Shown here piece by piece: positions 1 through 5,505 of a DNA stretch of 6,688 bases. The notes under the pieces were generated by a model that saw only the letters and a program-made list of their open reading frames with translations, was not told the DNA's origin and did not search any database. Each line of letters opens with the position of its first letter. The first letter of the stretch is position 1. A program made the translations under genes and the position numbers. The stretch comes from Pseudomonadota bacterium (GTDB lineage: Bacteria > Desulfobacterota > GWC2-55-46 > JADFVP01): assembly GCA_015222595.1 (NCBI GenBank), contig JADFVP010000127.1, forward strand, positions 1-6,688, given 5' to 3'.

Positions 1-94
1 GTTCTTATTGAGCTTGAGCCACCGACCCGGTTGATACCACCCGGGTACGCCAGCCCCCGAACTTCGTAATGAATTCTCGCCGTGCGCGGAGCAC
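1..94 (-). repeat. Intergenic structured repeat, copy 1 (downstream of methyltransferase)
   Basis: This stretch aligns with 735-829. The first 50 bases match 44 of 50, and the rest is more diverged but alignable with one net single-base indel. Read on the minus strand, the copy begins just past the methyltransferase stop and runs to the window edge. The conserved core (about 7-20 and 27-50) includes TTGAGCTTGAGCC, TTGATACC and CCGGGTACGC. Two possible hairpins are visible: GTGC-GCGGA-GCAC at 82-94, and ACCCGG/CCGGGT pairing 25-30 with 41-46. In copy 2 the first hairpin is kept by compensatory changes; the second loses one pair. The element may continue left of the window. Its function is unknown: an RNA element in the transcript, a REP-like or miniature mobile repeat, and a recombination site all remain possible. 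Confidence 0.8.
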
Positions 95-107
95 CCCAGT
101 CTCTTAC

Positions 108-722
108 CTACTTTCTTCTCAGCACGCTAAAGAGCGCCTTTGGCTCCGGGTCGAGCGTGCCGTGGTAGACGGTCTCTTTTATCGAGACGACCTCGAACTC
201 TTTGCCAAAGTACCCGCGTATCTCTTCAGGAGAGAAACGAAACGGCCCCTCCTCCATAGTCTCAAGGTGGCTAAAGCACTTCAGGAAAAGATAACCTTTC
301 GGAGCCAGCAGCCCCGCCACTCTCTCTACGTACTCCTGTCTGCTCTCCGGGTCGAGCGTATGGAAGCAACCCCGGTCGAAGAGTACGTCGTAGAACTCGC
401 CGAGCGTACTCGACAGAATATTGTCCACGCGAAAGTCTATCTCGACGCCTGCGCCTGTTGCCCTAAGGTGCGCCTTCTTGACCGCAGACTCCGAGAGATC
501 GGTAGCCGTTACAGAAAGGCCCCGCTCTGCCAACGCTATCGCCTGAGTACCGGGGCCCGTGCCAACGTCGAGCGCATTGCCGCCAGTTATACCGAGCGAG
601 TCTAAAGCCTCTTCGAGGTCCGGGTCTATTGCGTCGTGAAACCACGGCATCTGCTCTATCTCGGTATCGCGGTAGAACTGATCCCAATCCTCTATGCCTC
701 GTCCATCTTTCTGTTCTGTCAT
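108..722 (-). CDS. Class I SAM-dependent methyltransferase, substrate unknown
   Basis: This 204-residue cytosolic protein should transfer a methyl group from S-adenosylmethionine to an unidentified acceptor. Motif I (LDVGTGPGT, residues 51-59) is the SAM-binding glycine loop. TATDLS (72-77) supplies the acidic residue, D75, that normally holds the ribose. Motif IV lies around residues 111-122 and contains DRGCFHT. The DRG-x-FH form of motif IV occurs in TPMT/TehB-like small-molecule methyltransferases, so a small thiol, metalloid or similar substrate is more likely than DNA or rRNA, but this is inference. The length is normal for a single-domain enzyme. I chose the ATG at 722 because a GAGG-type ribosome site lies 7 bases before it. 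A longer reading from a GTG at 788 would add 22 residues made of the upstream repeat. The gene follows DJ-1 on the same strand with an 87-base gap filled by that repeat, so co-transcription is likely. Confidence 0.88.
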   Translation of the reverse strand: MTEQKDGRGIEDWDQFYRDTEIEQMPWFHDAIDPDLEEALDSLGITGGNALDVGTGPGTQAIALAERGLSVTATDLSESAVKKAHLRATGAGVEIDFRVDNILSSTLGEFYDVLFDRGCFHTLDPESRQEYVERVAGLLAPKGYLFLKCFSHLETMEEGPFRFSPEEIRGYFGKEFEVVSIKETVYHGTLDPEPKALFSVLRRK

Positions 723-726
723 ATTG

Positions 727-733
727 CCCCCTC
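727..733 (-). promoter_or_regulatory. Ribosome binding site of the methyltransferase (decides the start)
   Basis: On the minus strand GAGGGGG precedes the ATG at 722, with GAGG 7 bases from the start codon. No comparable site precedes the alternative GTG at 788. This supports the shorter 204-residue product and places the upstream repeat outside the coding sequence. Confidence 0.7.
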
Positions 734-734
734 T

Positions 735-829
735 ATTTTTATTGAGCTTGAGCCTCAGAGCCGGTTGATACCGCCCGGGTACGCCCACCCCGAAAACCTC
801 GCAATCGATTCACGCCCCACGCGGAGTGG
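735..829 (-). repeat. Intergenic structured repeat, copy 2 (between DJ-1 and methyltransferase genes)
   Basis: This is the second copy of the element at 1-94. On the minus strand it starts inside the last codons of the DJ-1 gene and ends a few bases before the methyltransferase ribosome site, so it fills almost the whole gap. Its hairpin reads CCAC-GCGGA-GTGG (817-829) and can extend through 813-816 and 830-832 with one bulged base. Copy 1 has GTGC-GCGGA-GCAC at the same place. All three changed stem positions are matched by changes in their partners. A second small stem, CGGT-TGAT-ACCG, is possible at 762-773. A family of such copies outside the window would be needed to tell a regulatory RNA from a mobile or REP-type repeat. 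Confidence 0.8.
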
Positions 830-1373
830 GCGCAAGCACGCCGGTGTTTATCTCCGCAACTTTCTCTGCGCCGTAAAGAGCTTCGACGAGCGCATAAGCG
901 AACTCTATTGCCGTGCCCGGCCCCTGACTCGTTATCAACTGCCCATCTACCACAACGCGCTCGTTCACATACTCCGACCTGCACATGTCGCCCACGACCG
1001 ACGGGTGGCACGTCACCCTCTTCTTCTCTATCAGGCCAATCGCACTGAGCACCGTAGGGGCCGCGCAGATGGCAGTTACGTACTTGCCCTCTTCAAAAAG
1101 CCTTCGGACCACCTCTTTAACGCGCTCGTCCTTCTTCAGGTTCTCGGTACCCGGCGCGCCGCCGGGCAGAACCACCATATCGAACTCTTCTTCGTACACC
1201 TCGTCAAGCCGAACGTCCGGGACGACATGCACGGCGCTTCTTCCCGTTACTATTCCGTCCCCAATGCCTGCCACCAAAACGGTCGCGCCGGCACGGCGCA
1301 AAATATCTACGACAGCCAGCGCCTCAATCTCTTCAAAGCCGGGCGCAAGCGGAACCAGAACCTTCTTCTCCAT
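810..1373 (-). CDS. DJ-1/PfpI family protein (DJ-1/YajL-type)
   Basis: This 187-residue protein belongs to the DJ-1/ThiJ/PfpI superfamily. Members are cytosolic and have been described as glyoxalases, deglycases, chaperones or oxidative-stress proteins; the true activity is debated. The family landmarks are present: E17 in the GFEEIEA segment, the VVLPGG strand end (67-72), and the nucleophile elbow AICAAP with cysteine C103. H123 in TCHP and TSQGPGTAIEFA (148-159) closely resemble human DJ-1 around its C106, H126 and C-terminal helices. The length matches DJ-1 (189 residues). The ATG at 1373 has a strong GGAGGT site five bases upstream. The last residues (PTPRGA) and the stop codon lie in the start of the repeat at 735-829, so the tail may be repeat-derived. 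The gene is first of a likely two-gene minus-strand unit with the methyltransferase. The DJ-1 family call is secure; the specific role is not. Confidence 0.93.
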   Translation of the reverse strand: MEKKVLVPLAPGFEEIEALAVVDILRRAGATVLVAGIGDGIVTGRSAVHVVPDVRLDEVYEEEFDMVVLPGGAPGTENLKKDERVKEVVRRLFEEGKYVTAICAAPTVLSAIGLIEKKRVTCHPSVVGDMCRSEYVNERVVVDGQLITSQGPGTAIEFAYALVEALYGAEKVAEINTGVLAPTPRGA

Positions 1374-1378
1374 TGCAG

Positions 1379-1384
1379 ACCTCC
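1379..1384 (-). promoter_or_regulatory. Ribosome binding site of the DJ-1 family gene
   Basis: GGAGGT on the minus strand is nearly the full anti-Shine-Dalgarno complement and lies five bases before the ATG at 1373. It fixes the start and suggests efficient translation. Confidence 0.75.
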
Positions 1385-1460
1385 GTCTCTAACTCCGCCT
1401 ATACTTCCAGCCTATATTTCCAATAGAAACACCTCTTCACTACTCCACTCTTATACTACT

Positions 1461-1489
1461 ATTATAACAAAATTGCGGCGTAATAATCG
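1461..1489 (-). promoter_or_regulatory. Candidate promoter for DJ-1 and methyltransferase genes
   Basis: The minus strand has a perfect TATAAT (1461-1466) in a very AT-rich setting, which would give a transcript start near 1453 and a leader of about 80 bases. At 16-18 bases upstream there is no good TTGACA-like box; the 17-base position reads CGATTA. Recognition would then rely on the -10 box alone or on another factor. The box is clear, the promoter assignment is inference. Confidence 0.45.
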
Positions 1490-1513
1490 GTGCACAAAAA
1501 AGATTTCAGTGCC

Positions 1514-1542
1514 TTGTTGCGCTTTCCTATTTTTACTATAGA
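1514..1542 (+). promoter_or_regulatory. Possible promoter for the DUF255 gene
   Basis: TTGTTG (1514-1519) and TATAGA (1537-1542) are 17 bases apart, a sigma-70-like layout with three and four matches to the consensus hexamers. A start near 1549 would give a leader of roughly 170 bases that includes the strong hairpin at 1594-1621. The boxes are only moderate matches. Confidence 0.3.
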
Positions 1543-1593
1543 CTTTAATTAGGCAGGATCTTCATACCAAATATTTTCTGCCTACCCCCCCTC

Positions 1594-1625
1594 CCCCCCA
1601 CCTGAAAAACCGGGTGGGGGGTTTT
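1594..1625 (+). terminator. GC hairpin followed by TTTT: terminator or attenuator candidate
   Basis: CCCCCCACC (1594-1602) pairs perfectly with GGTGGGGGG (1613-1621), with a possible further T-G pair and a loop of about eight bases. TTTT (1622-1625) follows, then C. This has the shape of a rho-independent terminator on the plus strand, but the T tract is short. No plus-strand gene ends here; the hairpin sits between a possible promoter and the DUF255 start, so an attenuator or a block to upstream transcription are the natural readings. The minus-strand side has no T tract. Confidence 0.4.
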
Positions 1626-1720
1626 CAACAGATAGAAGGCAATATCGTCAAAAACGGTAAATAGCGGATTTTTTCCAGGTAAAACCGACAAAATAGAGCT
1701 CGAAACAGGAAATAGAGAGT

Positions 1721-3700
1721 ATGAATCACCTAAATAACGAAATAAGCCCATACCTAAAACAGCATGCCAAGAACCCGGTCGACTGGCACCCATGGTCGAA
1801 GAGTGCAAGGGACAGAGCAAAGGCCGAGGACAAACCGATGCTCATCTCCATCGGCTACTCCACCTGCCACTGGTGCCACGTAATGGCCAAAGAGTCGTTC
1901 GAAGACTCCGAGACAGCGGCAATAATGAACGAGCACTTCATCAACATAAAAGTTGACCGCGAGGAGAACCCGGACATAGACTCTCTCTACATGAAGGCTG
2001 TTCAGGCGCTGACAGGGCAGGGCGGCTGGCCGCTAACCGTCTTTGCCACTCCTGACGGAGTACCCTTCTACGGGGGCACCTACTTTCCGCCGATTCCGGC
2101 CCACGGCATGCCGTCATTCAAGTCGGTGCTCGCTACCGTTACCTCGGCCTACAAGGATAACAAAGAGGGCCTTCTGCGGGTAAAGGGGCAGATACTTGGC
2201 GCGCTTACCCCAGAGTGCGAGTCCGAGAAGCTCCGCCTCTCAAGCTCTATTATCACGGGCGCGCTCTCTTCTGCTTCCGAACACTTCGATCCAGTTCACG
2301 GCGGCTTCGGCCACAGCATGAAATTTCCGCACGCAATCTTTCTAAAATTCCTTCTTAACCATATAACGAGAGAGTTGAAGAGACAGAGCCCGGCTTCCGG
2401 AAACACCGACACTGGCACTGAGCCCGATATTGAAACCGCGCTCGGCATCGCTACAAGCAGCCTCTCGGCAATGGCCTCTGGCGGACTCTACGACGCTCTC
2501 GGCGGGGGCTTTCACCGCTACACGGTAGATGCCGCCTGGGGCGTGCCGCACTTTGAGAAGATGCTTTACGACAACGCCCAGCTGACCGGGCTCTACGCGC
2601 TCGCCTTTGAAGCAACAGGAATGGAACTCTACAAAGACGCTGCCACAAACACGGCTGAGTACCTTATGCGGGAGATGCTCTCTAAAGAAGGCGGGTTTTA
2701 CGCTGCAGAGGACGCTGACTCAGGGGGCGTCGAGGGCACGTACTACGTCTGGAGCCCGGACGAGATCAAAGAGGTACTGTCCCATGAAGACGCCGCCCGT
2801 TTTATCGACTACTACTCAGTAACGGAGGAGGGCAACTTCGAGGGGGCCAATACGCTTCGCGCCCTGAAAAAAGCGCCCGACGAAAGAGTTGACCCCGAAA
2901 TAGCCGCTCTTCATGCGCCGCTTCTTGAAGTGAGGACAAAGAGAACCGCCCCGGCCAAGGACAAAAAGATAATAGTCGCGTGGAACGCGCTTGCCATAGA
3001 GGCCTTTGCAACTGCTGCGGTTATTCTAGATAGAGAGGACCTTCTAAGGGCCGCTACCCAGTGCGCCGACTTTCTCTTATCTTCGCTTCGAGACTCTACC
3101 GGCAGGCTGAGGAGGTACCATCTGGGCGAGATGTCTGAGGCCACGGCGGGCCTCGAAGATTACGCGCTCTTAGGCTCTGCGCTACTCGCTCTAGATAGAG
3201 CCGAGTGCAAAGGCTCAACAGAAAGCGGGCAAGAGAACAGCAGCAGGTGGCTCGGCGAGGCCGAGCGCATAGCAGAAGAGCTGATAGACCTCTTCTATGA
3301 TAGCGAAAGCGCGGAGACGGGCAACAGCGAAATCTCCGGCCGCTTCTTCGACTCTGCTATAAACTCCCCAGACTCTCCAAACTCCCCAAACTCCGAAGAC
3401 TCTAACGGGCTCTTTGTGCGCGTACGCGACCTCTTCGACAACGACACTCCGTCGGGCAACGCGGCTACGGCCTCCTTCCTGCTCTCTCTTTCGCTAAGAA
3501 TAGGCAAACCAGAAACCGATACTGACGACAAGAGAAGTAAGGAGAGAGGGCAGTGGGCAGAGCGCTACGCAGCCATGGCGCTCAACATTGTCAGCACCTC
3601 CGAGGCGATTGTCGCCCACCCGCTCTACCACGGCTCAATGCTCTCGGTGCTCGACACCTTAATTAAAGAGGGCCTGACCGAGAGCAGAGTCAAGAACTGA
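1721..3700 (+). CDS. DUF255 thioredoxin-domain protein (YyaL/SPATA20 family)
   Basis: This 659-residue protein matches the DUF255 family (B. subtilis YyaL, animal SPATA20) over its full length. The N-terminal domain, about residues 1-170, is thioredoxin-like. It opens with the family signature around NEISPYLKQHAKNPVDW and has a CHWC active-site-type motif at C49-C52, followed by HVM. GGWPLTVF (101-108) supplies the cis-proline, and GGTYFPP (118-124) follows. The rest resembles a six-hairpin (alpha/alpha) glycosidase fold. It includes GGFGHSMKFPH (194-204), YDALGGGFHRY (257-267), PHFEKMLYDNAQL (276-288), AEDADSGG (329-336) and VAWNALAIEA (419-428). No signal peptide is visible, so it is probably cytosolic. 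Substrate and reaction are not established for the family. A low-complexity Ser/Asn/Pro insert lies near residues 529-562. The ATG at 1721 has AGGA ten bases upstream. The gene stands alone between two intergenic regions. Confidence 0.92.
   Translation: MNHLNNEISPYLKQHAKNPVDWHPWSKSARDRAKAEDKPMLISIGYSTCHWCHVMAKESFEDSETAAIMNEHFINIKVDREENPDIDSLYMKAVQALTGQGGWPLTVFATPDGVPFYGGTYFPPIPAHGMPSFKSVLATVTSAYKDNKEGLLRVKGQILGALTPECESEKLRLSSSIITGALSSASEHFDPVHGGFGHSMKFPHAIFLKFLLNHITRELKRQSPASGNTDTGTEPDIETALGIATSSLSAMASGGLYDALGGGFHRYTVDAAWGVPHFEKMLYDNAQLTGLYALAFEATGMELYKDAATNTAEYLMREMLSKEGGFYAAEDADSGGVEGTYYVWSPDEIKEVLSHEDAARFIDYYSVTEEGNFEGANTLRALKKAPDERVDPEIAALHAPLLEVRTKRTAPAKDKKIIVAWNALAIEAFATAAVILDREDLLRAATQCADFLLSSLRDSTGRLRRYHLGEMSEATAGLEDYALLGSALLALDRAECKGSTESGQENSSRWLGEAERIAEELIDLFYDSESAETGNSEISGRFFDSAINSPDSPNSPNSEDSNGLFVRVRDLFDNDTPSGNAATASFLLSLSLRIGKPETDTDDKRSKERGQWAERYAAMALNIVSTSEAIVAHPLYHGSMLSVLDTLIKEGLTESRVKN
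3362..3397 (+). repeat. 9-bp tandem microrepeat inside the DUF255 gene
   Basis: Four in-frame 9-base units encode NSP-DSP-NSP-NSE. Units one and three are identical (AACTCCCCA); the others differ at two or three bases. The repeat lies in a hydrophilic insert of the C-terminal domain, probably a surface loop, and looks like replication-slippage expansion that keeps the frame. Confidence 0.75.
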
Positions 3701-3760
3701 CTCCCCCGCACCAACTCTTCAACGTCAGAGTACTGGGCTCCGATTTTGTGCCCGCCGGGT

Positions 3761-3790
3761 TTGCGCTCCGCATGCCTTTTCTGGTATAGT
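3761..3790 (+). promoter_or_regulatory. Candidate promoter P1 upstream of cobA-hemD
   Basis: TTGCGC (3761-3766) and TATAGT (3785-3790) are 18 bases apart. The -10 box matches five of six consensus bases and the -35 box three of six. A start near 3797 would give a leader of about 160 bases. Moderate support only. Confidence 0.35.
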
Positions 3791-3818
3791 CCAAAGTACC
3801 CGAAATCAATTAAACTTT

Positions 3819-3824
3819 TATAAT
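3819..3824 (+). promoter_or_regulatory. Candidate promoter P2 (-10 box) upstream of cobA-hemD
   Basis: A perfect TATAAT lies in an AT-rich stretch. As with the DJ-1 promoter, no good -35 hexamer is seen 16-18 bases upstream. The expected start, near 3831, falls inside the inverted repeat at 3828-3848. Confidence 0.4.
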
Positions 3825-3827
3825 GTT

Positions 3828-3848
3828 GGATTAGAGACTTCTTAATCC
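3828..3848. promoter_or_regulatory. Inverted repeat over the predicted cobA-hemD transcript start
   Basis: GGATTA (3828-3833) and TAATCC (3843-3848) form a perfect inverted repeat with a nine-base spacer, four bases after the TATAAT box. The half-site centres are 15 bases apart. It could be a repressor operator or a hairpin at the 5' end of the mRNA. No T tract follows, so it is not an intrinsic terminator. Confidence 0.35.
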
Positions 3849-3886
3849 GCGTAATCTATACTATTTAGAGTCGGTCTCTTCCGGCC

Positions 3887-3913
3887 GCGTATCTATGTGA
3901 ACGCAGATAACGC
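3887..3913 (+). promoter_or_regulatory. Hairpin in the cobA-hemD leader
   Basis: GCGTATCT (3887-3894) can pair with AGATA-A-CGC (3905-3913) in eight pairs with one bulged A and a ten-base loop. It ends 45 bases before the ATG. With the smaller AGAG/CTCT stem at 3867-3879, it suggests a folded leader. I do not recognise a B12-box or any other known riboswitch. Confidence 0.35.
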
Positions 3914-3958
3914 ACACGAGAAGAGTTGGCACAAAGAGACAAGAGGCAACAGAAACGA

Positions 3959-5479
3959 ATGGCAAAAGGCACAATATTCCTTATAGGCGCAGGCCCCGGA
4001 GACCCGGCGCTGATTACGATAAAGGGCGTAGAGGCCATAAAGGCCGCAGACTGCGTAATCTACGACTTTTTAGCCTCGTCCCGGCTGCTCGACTACGCGA
4101 GCACCAAAGCCGAGCGGATCTACGTCGGCAAGAAGGGCGCAACGAACGTAATAACGCAAAAAGAGATAACCGCTCTTATGATCCGCAAGGCAAAGAGCGG
4201 CAAAACCGTAGCGCGGCTAAAGGGCGGAGACCCCTTTATCTTCGGACGCGGCGCAGAAGAGGCCGAGGCGATAGTAGACGCGGGGCTCTGTTTCGAGGTG
4301 ATTCCGGGGGTGACTTCGGCCATTGCCGCCCCGGCATTTGCGGGAATTCCGCTTACGCACCGCGAGTTTTCGAGCGCCGTAACATTCATTACCGGTCAGG
4401 AAGACCCGATAAAGGAGCGCACCAACATTGCCTGGGACCGTCTCAGCACAGGGCGCGGCACGCTCGTCTTCTTAATGGGATGGAAGAACCTTCCGCTCAT
4501 ACAGAAAAAACTCCTGGCCAACGGCTGGGACCCCGCAACCCCGGTGGCCCTTGTACGCTGGGGCACGATGACCCGGCAGCAGAGCGCAACCGGAACATTG
4601 GGCGATGTAGTGCAATTATCTAAAGACGCCGGAATGCTGCCGCCGATGGTTATAGTCGTCGGAGAGGTGGTTACCCTTAGAACAAAGCTCGACTGGTTCG
4701 AGTCGAGACCGCTCTTCGCCAAACGCGTACTCGTCACCAGAACCGCAGAGCAGGCCGGCAGCTTTACTGCCGTATTAGAAAACAGGGGCGCAGAACCCGT
4801 TAATTTTCCTACGATTAAGACGGTTGCGCCGCCTAGCTGGAAAGAGTTCGACCGCTCCGTCAAGAGGCTCTCTACCTACGACTGGGCTATCTTTACGAGT
4901 GCAAATGGTGTAAAATATTTTATTGAGCGTCTGCACAAGCTCGGCCTAGACATAAGGGAACTAAAAGGCGTAAAGCTCTGCGCCATAGGCCCGCAGACCG
5001 CAGCAGCGGTAAAAGCGCTCGGTATCGGCGTCGATCTGGTGCCGAAAAAGTTTATCGCCGAGGGCGTTCTGGAGGCCTTCGGGAAGCGCGGTATAAAGGG
5101 CAAGAAATTTCTTTTGCCCCGAGCACTGAAGGCGCGCGAAATTCTGCCGATAGAGATTAGTAGGCTCGGAGGCAAAATAGACGTGGTTCCGGTCTACAAG
5201 ACCATCCGTCCGCGCTCCGGGGCTAAAGAGGTGCGCGAGAGGTTCTTAGCGGGCGAAATAGATGCCGTTACCTTTACGTCGTCCTCTACCGTTACTAACT
5301 TTGCCGCCATGTTTAAGAAGGGCGAGGCAGCGGAGCTGGTAAAGGATTCTCTTATAGCCTGCATAGGGCCGGTAACCGCTGCAACGGCCAAAGAGCTCGG
5401 CTTTACGGTCGGCGTGATGGCTAAAGAGTACACCATACCCGGCCTGACAACGGCAATGGAAAAGTACTATAAGAAGTAG
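3959..5479 (+). CDS. cobA-hemD: CobA-HemD fusion: uroporphyrinogen-III C-methyltransferase / uroporphyrinogen-III synthase
   Basis: This 506-residue cytosolic protein joins two consecutive tetrapyrrole enzymes. Residues 1-245 are SUMT (CobA), which uses SAM to methylate uroporphyrinogen III at C2 and C7, giving precorrin-2. Its signatures are GAGPGDP (10-16), RLKGGDPFIFGRGAEE (86-101), EVIPGVTSAIAAPAFAGIP (113-131), TPVALVRWGT (194-203) and PPMVIVVGEVV (228-238). Residues 250-506 are HemD, which cyclises hydroxymethylbilane with D-ring inversion. Its marks are KRVLVTR (255-261), FTSANGVKYF (312-321), CAIGPQTAAA (341-350), FTSSSTVTNF (439-448) and the terminal YTIPGLTTAM (491-500). Such fusions are well known and suit channelling toward siroheme or cobalamin. 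I prefer the ATG at 3959, which places the first strand as in other SUMTs; AGAGG lies 12 bases upstream. A TTG at 3926 would add 11 basic residues. The gene is likely the first of an operon with hemB, 26 bases downstream. Confidence 0.95.
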   Translation: MAKGTIFLIGAGPGDPALITIKGVEAIKAADCVIYDFLASSRLLDYASTKAERIYVGKKGATNVITQKEITALMIRKAKSGKTVARLKGGDPFIFGRGAEEAEAIVDAGLCFEVIPGVTSAIAAPAFAGIPLTHREFSSAVTFITGQEDPIKERTNIAWDRLSTGRGTLVFLMGWKNLPLIQKKLLANGWDPATPVALVRWGTMTRQQSATGTLGDVVQLSKDAGMLPPMVIVVGEVVTLRTKLDWFESRPLFAKRVLVTRTAEQAGSFTAVLENRGAEPVNFPTIKTVAPPSWKEFDRSVKRLSTYDWAIFTSANGVKYFIERLHKLGLDIRELKGVKLCAIGPQTAAAVKALGIGVDLVPKKFIAEGVLEAFGKRGIKGKKFLLPRALKAREILPIEISRLGGKIDVVPVYKTIRPRSGAKEVRERFLAGEIDAVTFTSSSTVTNFAAMFKKGEAAELVKDSLIACIGPVTAATAKELGFTVGVMAKEYTIPGLTTAMEKYYKK

Positions 5480-5505
5480 AGACTATAAACGAAAGAGCAG
5501 AACAC

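Larger units (their letters stand above)
1374..1720. other. Divergent intergenic region, 347 bp
   Basis: This gap separates the minus-strand DJ-1 unit from the plus-strand DUF255 gene and should hold promoters for both. It is AT-rich from about 1400 to 1580. It then has a C-rich block (C7-T-C7 at 1585-1599) that forms a hairpin with G-rich 1613-1621, and is AT-rich again up to the DUF255 start. I see no convincing small gene, tRNA or known riboswitch motif. The notable parts are listed as separate entries. Confidence 0.7.

Noticed and set aside
1..94. Integron attC site (one gene per repeat, same orientation)
   Set aside because: I could not find the paired RYYYAAC and GTTRRRY core sites in either copy or strand.
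69..605. Open plus-strand frame of 178 codons opposite the methyltransferase
   Set aside because: It is antisense to a gene with clear methyltransferase motifs, has no ribosome site, and its product is Arg-rich with no family resemblance.
723..788. GTG start at 788 giving a 226-residue methyltransferase
   Set aside because: The added 22 residues are translated repeat. The ATG at 722 has a ribosome site and yields the usual start for the fold.
636..1541. Open plus-strand frame of 301 codons opposite DJ-1
   Set aside because: It runs across the DJ-1 gene, the repeat and the intergenic promoter region, and its product shows no recognisable domain. DJ-1 family motifs on the other strand are decisive.
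3701..3780. Intrinsic terminator after the DUF255 gene
   Set aside because: Only short stems (GGGC/GCCC with an 11-base loop; CCC/GGG with a 3-base loop) are visible, with no adequate T tract.
3926..3958. TTG start at 3926 for CobA-HemD
   Set aside because: It adds 11 basic residues before the conserved first strand, with a purine run too close to act as a well-spaced ribosome site. The ATG at 3959 fits other SUMT proteins. Not fully excluded, because the site before that ATG is also weakly spaced.
3701..3958. tRNA or cobalamin riboswitch in the gap before cobA-hemD
   Set aside because: No TPsiC-arm-like GGTTCGAATCC and no recognisable B12-box were found.
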